From Sorghum bicolor (Eukaryota; Streptophyta; Magnoliopsida; Poales; Poaceae), in assembly GCF_000003195.3 (NCBI RefSeq), contig NC_012871.2:14144293-14208292 (forward strand): DNA of 64,000 nt. The letters are read 5' to 3'. How positions within the stretch are numbered: position 1 is the stretch's first letter; each line of letters starts with the position of its first letter. Below are positions 63,063 to 64,000 of the stretch, piece by piece. The notes under the pieces were generated by a model that saw only the letters and a program-made list of their open reading frames with translations, had not been told where the DNA came from and made no database searches. Position numbers and translations under genes: made by a program.

Positions 63063-64000
63063 CTAGGCTAACACCGGTGTAGTAGTCAACAACCTTTTCA
63101 GGGTTTCAAAGGCCTGCTCACATTCAGATGGCCAAACAAATTTTGTTTGATTCTTGAGCAAGGTTGTGATTGGCTTGGCTACCCTTGAAAAGTCAGGAAT
63201 GAAGCGGCGGTAATATCCCGCCATACCCAAGAAGCTACGGACCTCATGCATCGTAGTAGGGGGCTTCCAACTCAAGACATCTTCTACTTTGCCTGGGTCT
63301 ACAGCGACTCCCTCTGCTGATAATACATGACCCAGGAAATGAACTTTGTCCAGCCAAAACTCACACTTGCTAAACTTGGCATATAGTTGATGGTCCCTCA
63401 AACGGTTCAACACAATCATCAAATGTTTAGCGTGTTCTTTCTTTGTTTTAGAATAGATCAAGATGTCATCAATGAAGACAACTACAAATTTGTCTAGTTC
63501 TGGCATGAAGACTGAGTTCATCAAGTACATGAAGTGAGCTGGTGCATTGGTTAAACCAAAGGACATCACTAGATATTCATACAGCCCGTAGCGGGTTGTG
63601 AAAGCCGTCTTGGGAACATCTTCCGGCTTAATCTTGATTTGATGGTACCCAGATCTCAAATAAATTTTTGAGAATACTTTAGCCCAGGCTAATTGATCGA
63701 ATAGCAGGTCAATGCGGGGCAATAGGTACTTGTTTTTAATCGTCACTTCATTTAAGGGACGATAATCAACACATAGCATTAATGTCTGATCTTTTCTTTT
63801 TCACAAATAAGGCTGGGCAACCCCATGGAGATGAACTGGGTTGAATAAAACCCTTCTCCAACAACTCCTATAATTGGGTTTTTAATTCAGCCAGTTCCTT
63901 TGGTGCCATTCGATAGGCTCTTCGAGAAATTGGGGTTATCCCTGGTTTCAATTCTATACTGAATTGAACATCCCGGTCTGGTGGCAGACCTGGTAGGTCC
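63063..64000 (-). pseudogene. Tekay-like reverse transcriptase, partial at the window edge
   Basis: 238 codons from [20 protein letters not shown] through [78 protein letters not shown] to [20 protein letters not shown] and [20 protein letters not shown]. The catalytic FIDD is present, but the first catalytic Asp (usually 'KIDLRSGYHQ') is Tyr. From 63780 to the window end a shifted frame continues the N-terminus ([18 protein letters not shown], then [20 protein letters not shown]). The protease and gag lie outside. Confidence 0.88.

Noticed and set aside
1..64000. tRNA, rRNA or microRNA genes
   Set aside because: No cloverleaf-type sequence with conserved tRNA boxes, no rRNA stretch and no convincing miRNA precursor were found by eye; the hairpins seen are MITEs and repeat palindromes.

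Overview
The window is eukaryotic nuclear DNA from a grass, most likely a panicoid/Andropogoneae genome of the sorghum, maize or sugarcane type. This is inferred from the long AT-rich non-coding stretches, spliced gene relics, Stowaway and hAT MITEs, and plant-lineage Copia (Ale/Retrofit-like) and Gypsy (Reina-, TAT-, Athila- and Tekay-like) retrotransposons. There are no operons, CRISPR arrays, tRNAs or rRNAs that I can see. Most of the 64 kb is nested transposons. Only one gene looks intact: a single-exon AP2/ERF transcription factor on the minus strand at 23766-24524.

Layout. 1-4053: the 3' part of a Helitron carrying exon fragments of at least two unrelated genes (CLU/TIF31-like and TPX2-like), possibly also an MPN-domain gene. 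4944-11391: a decayed trehalase gene on the minus strand. It lacks internal and terminal exons, has an in-frame TAA and a frameshift, and is split by a complete Copia element (5242-10221, target duplication CAACT) in an intron. 11440-18240: a LINE relic, itself split by a Reina-like Gypsy element (11886-17639, target duplication TCTTC). 18332-31009: gene-poor sequence with MITEs, a retroelement remnant, the ERF gene and a possible orphan exon.

31010-35108: two LTR-like units of one family in opposite orientation, each carrying copies of the palindrome ACCGGACGCGTCCGGT. 35216-51410: a 16-kb TAT-lineage Gypsy element (target duplication ACAAC) with an antisense ORF between pol and the 3' LTR. 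It contains two solo LTRs (38661-39375 and 44724-46375) and a truncated Athila-like element that lies in its 3' LTR. 52440-53110: the endonuclease end of another LINE. 53411-56990: AT-rich diverged tandem repeats, a large trinucleotide microsatellite and an LTR-like block. 56992-64000: a Tekay-like chromovirus on the minus strand, entering from its 3' LTR and leaving the window within reverse transcriptase.

The observation I find least ordinary is a scattered set of very short insertions (9-34 nt). Each ends in a poly-A run on the minus strand and is flanked by a 12-16 bp direct duplication. They look like target-primed reverse transcription events that stopped almost at once. No new functional system is evident. 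The interest lies in the mutational record: micro-retroinsertions, Helitron gene capture, stepwise dismantling of a trehalase gene, and palindrome-rich repeats inside retroelements.
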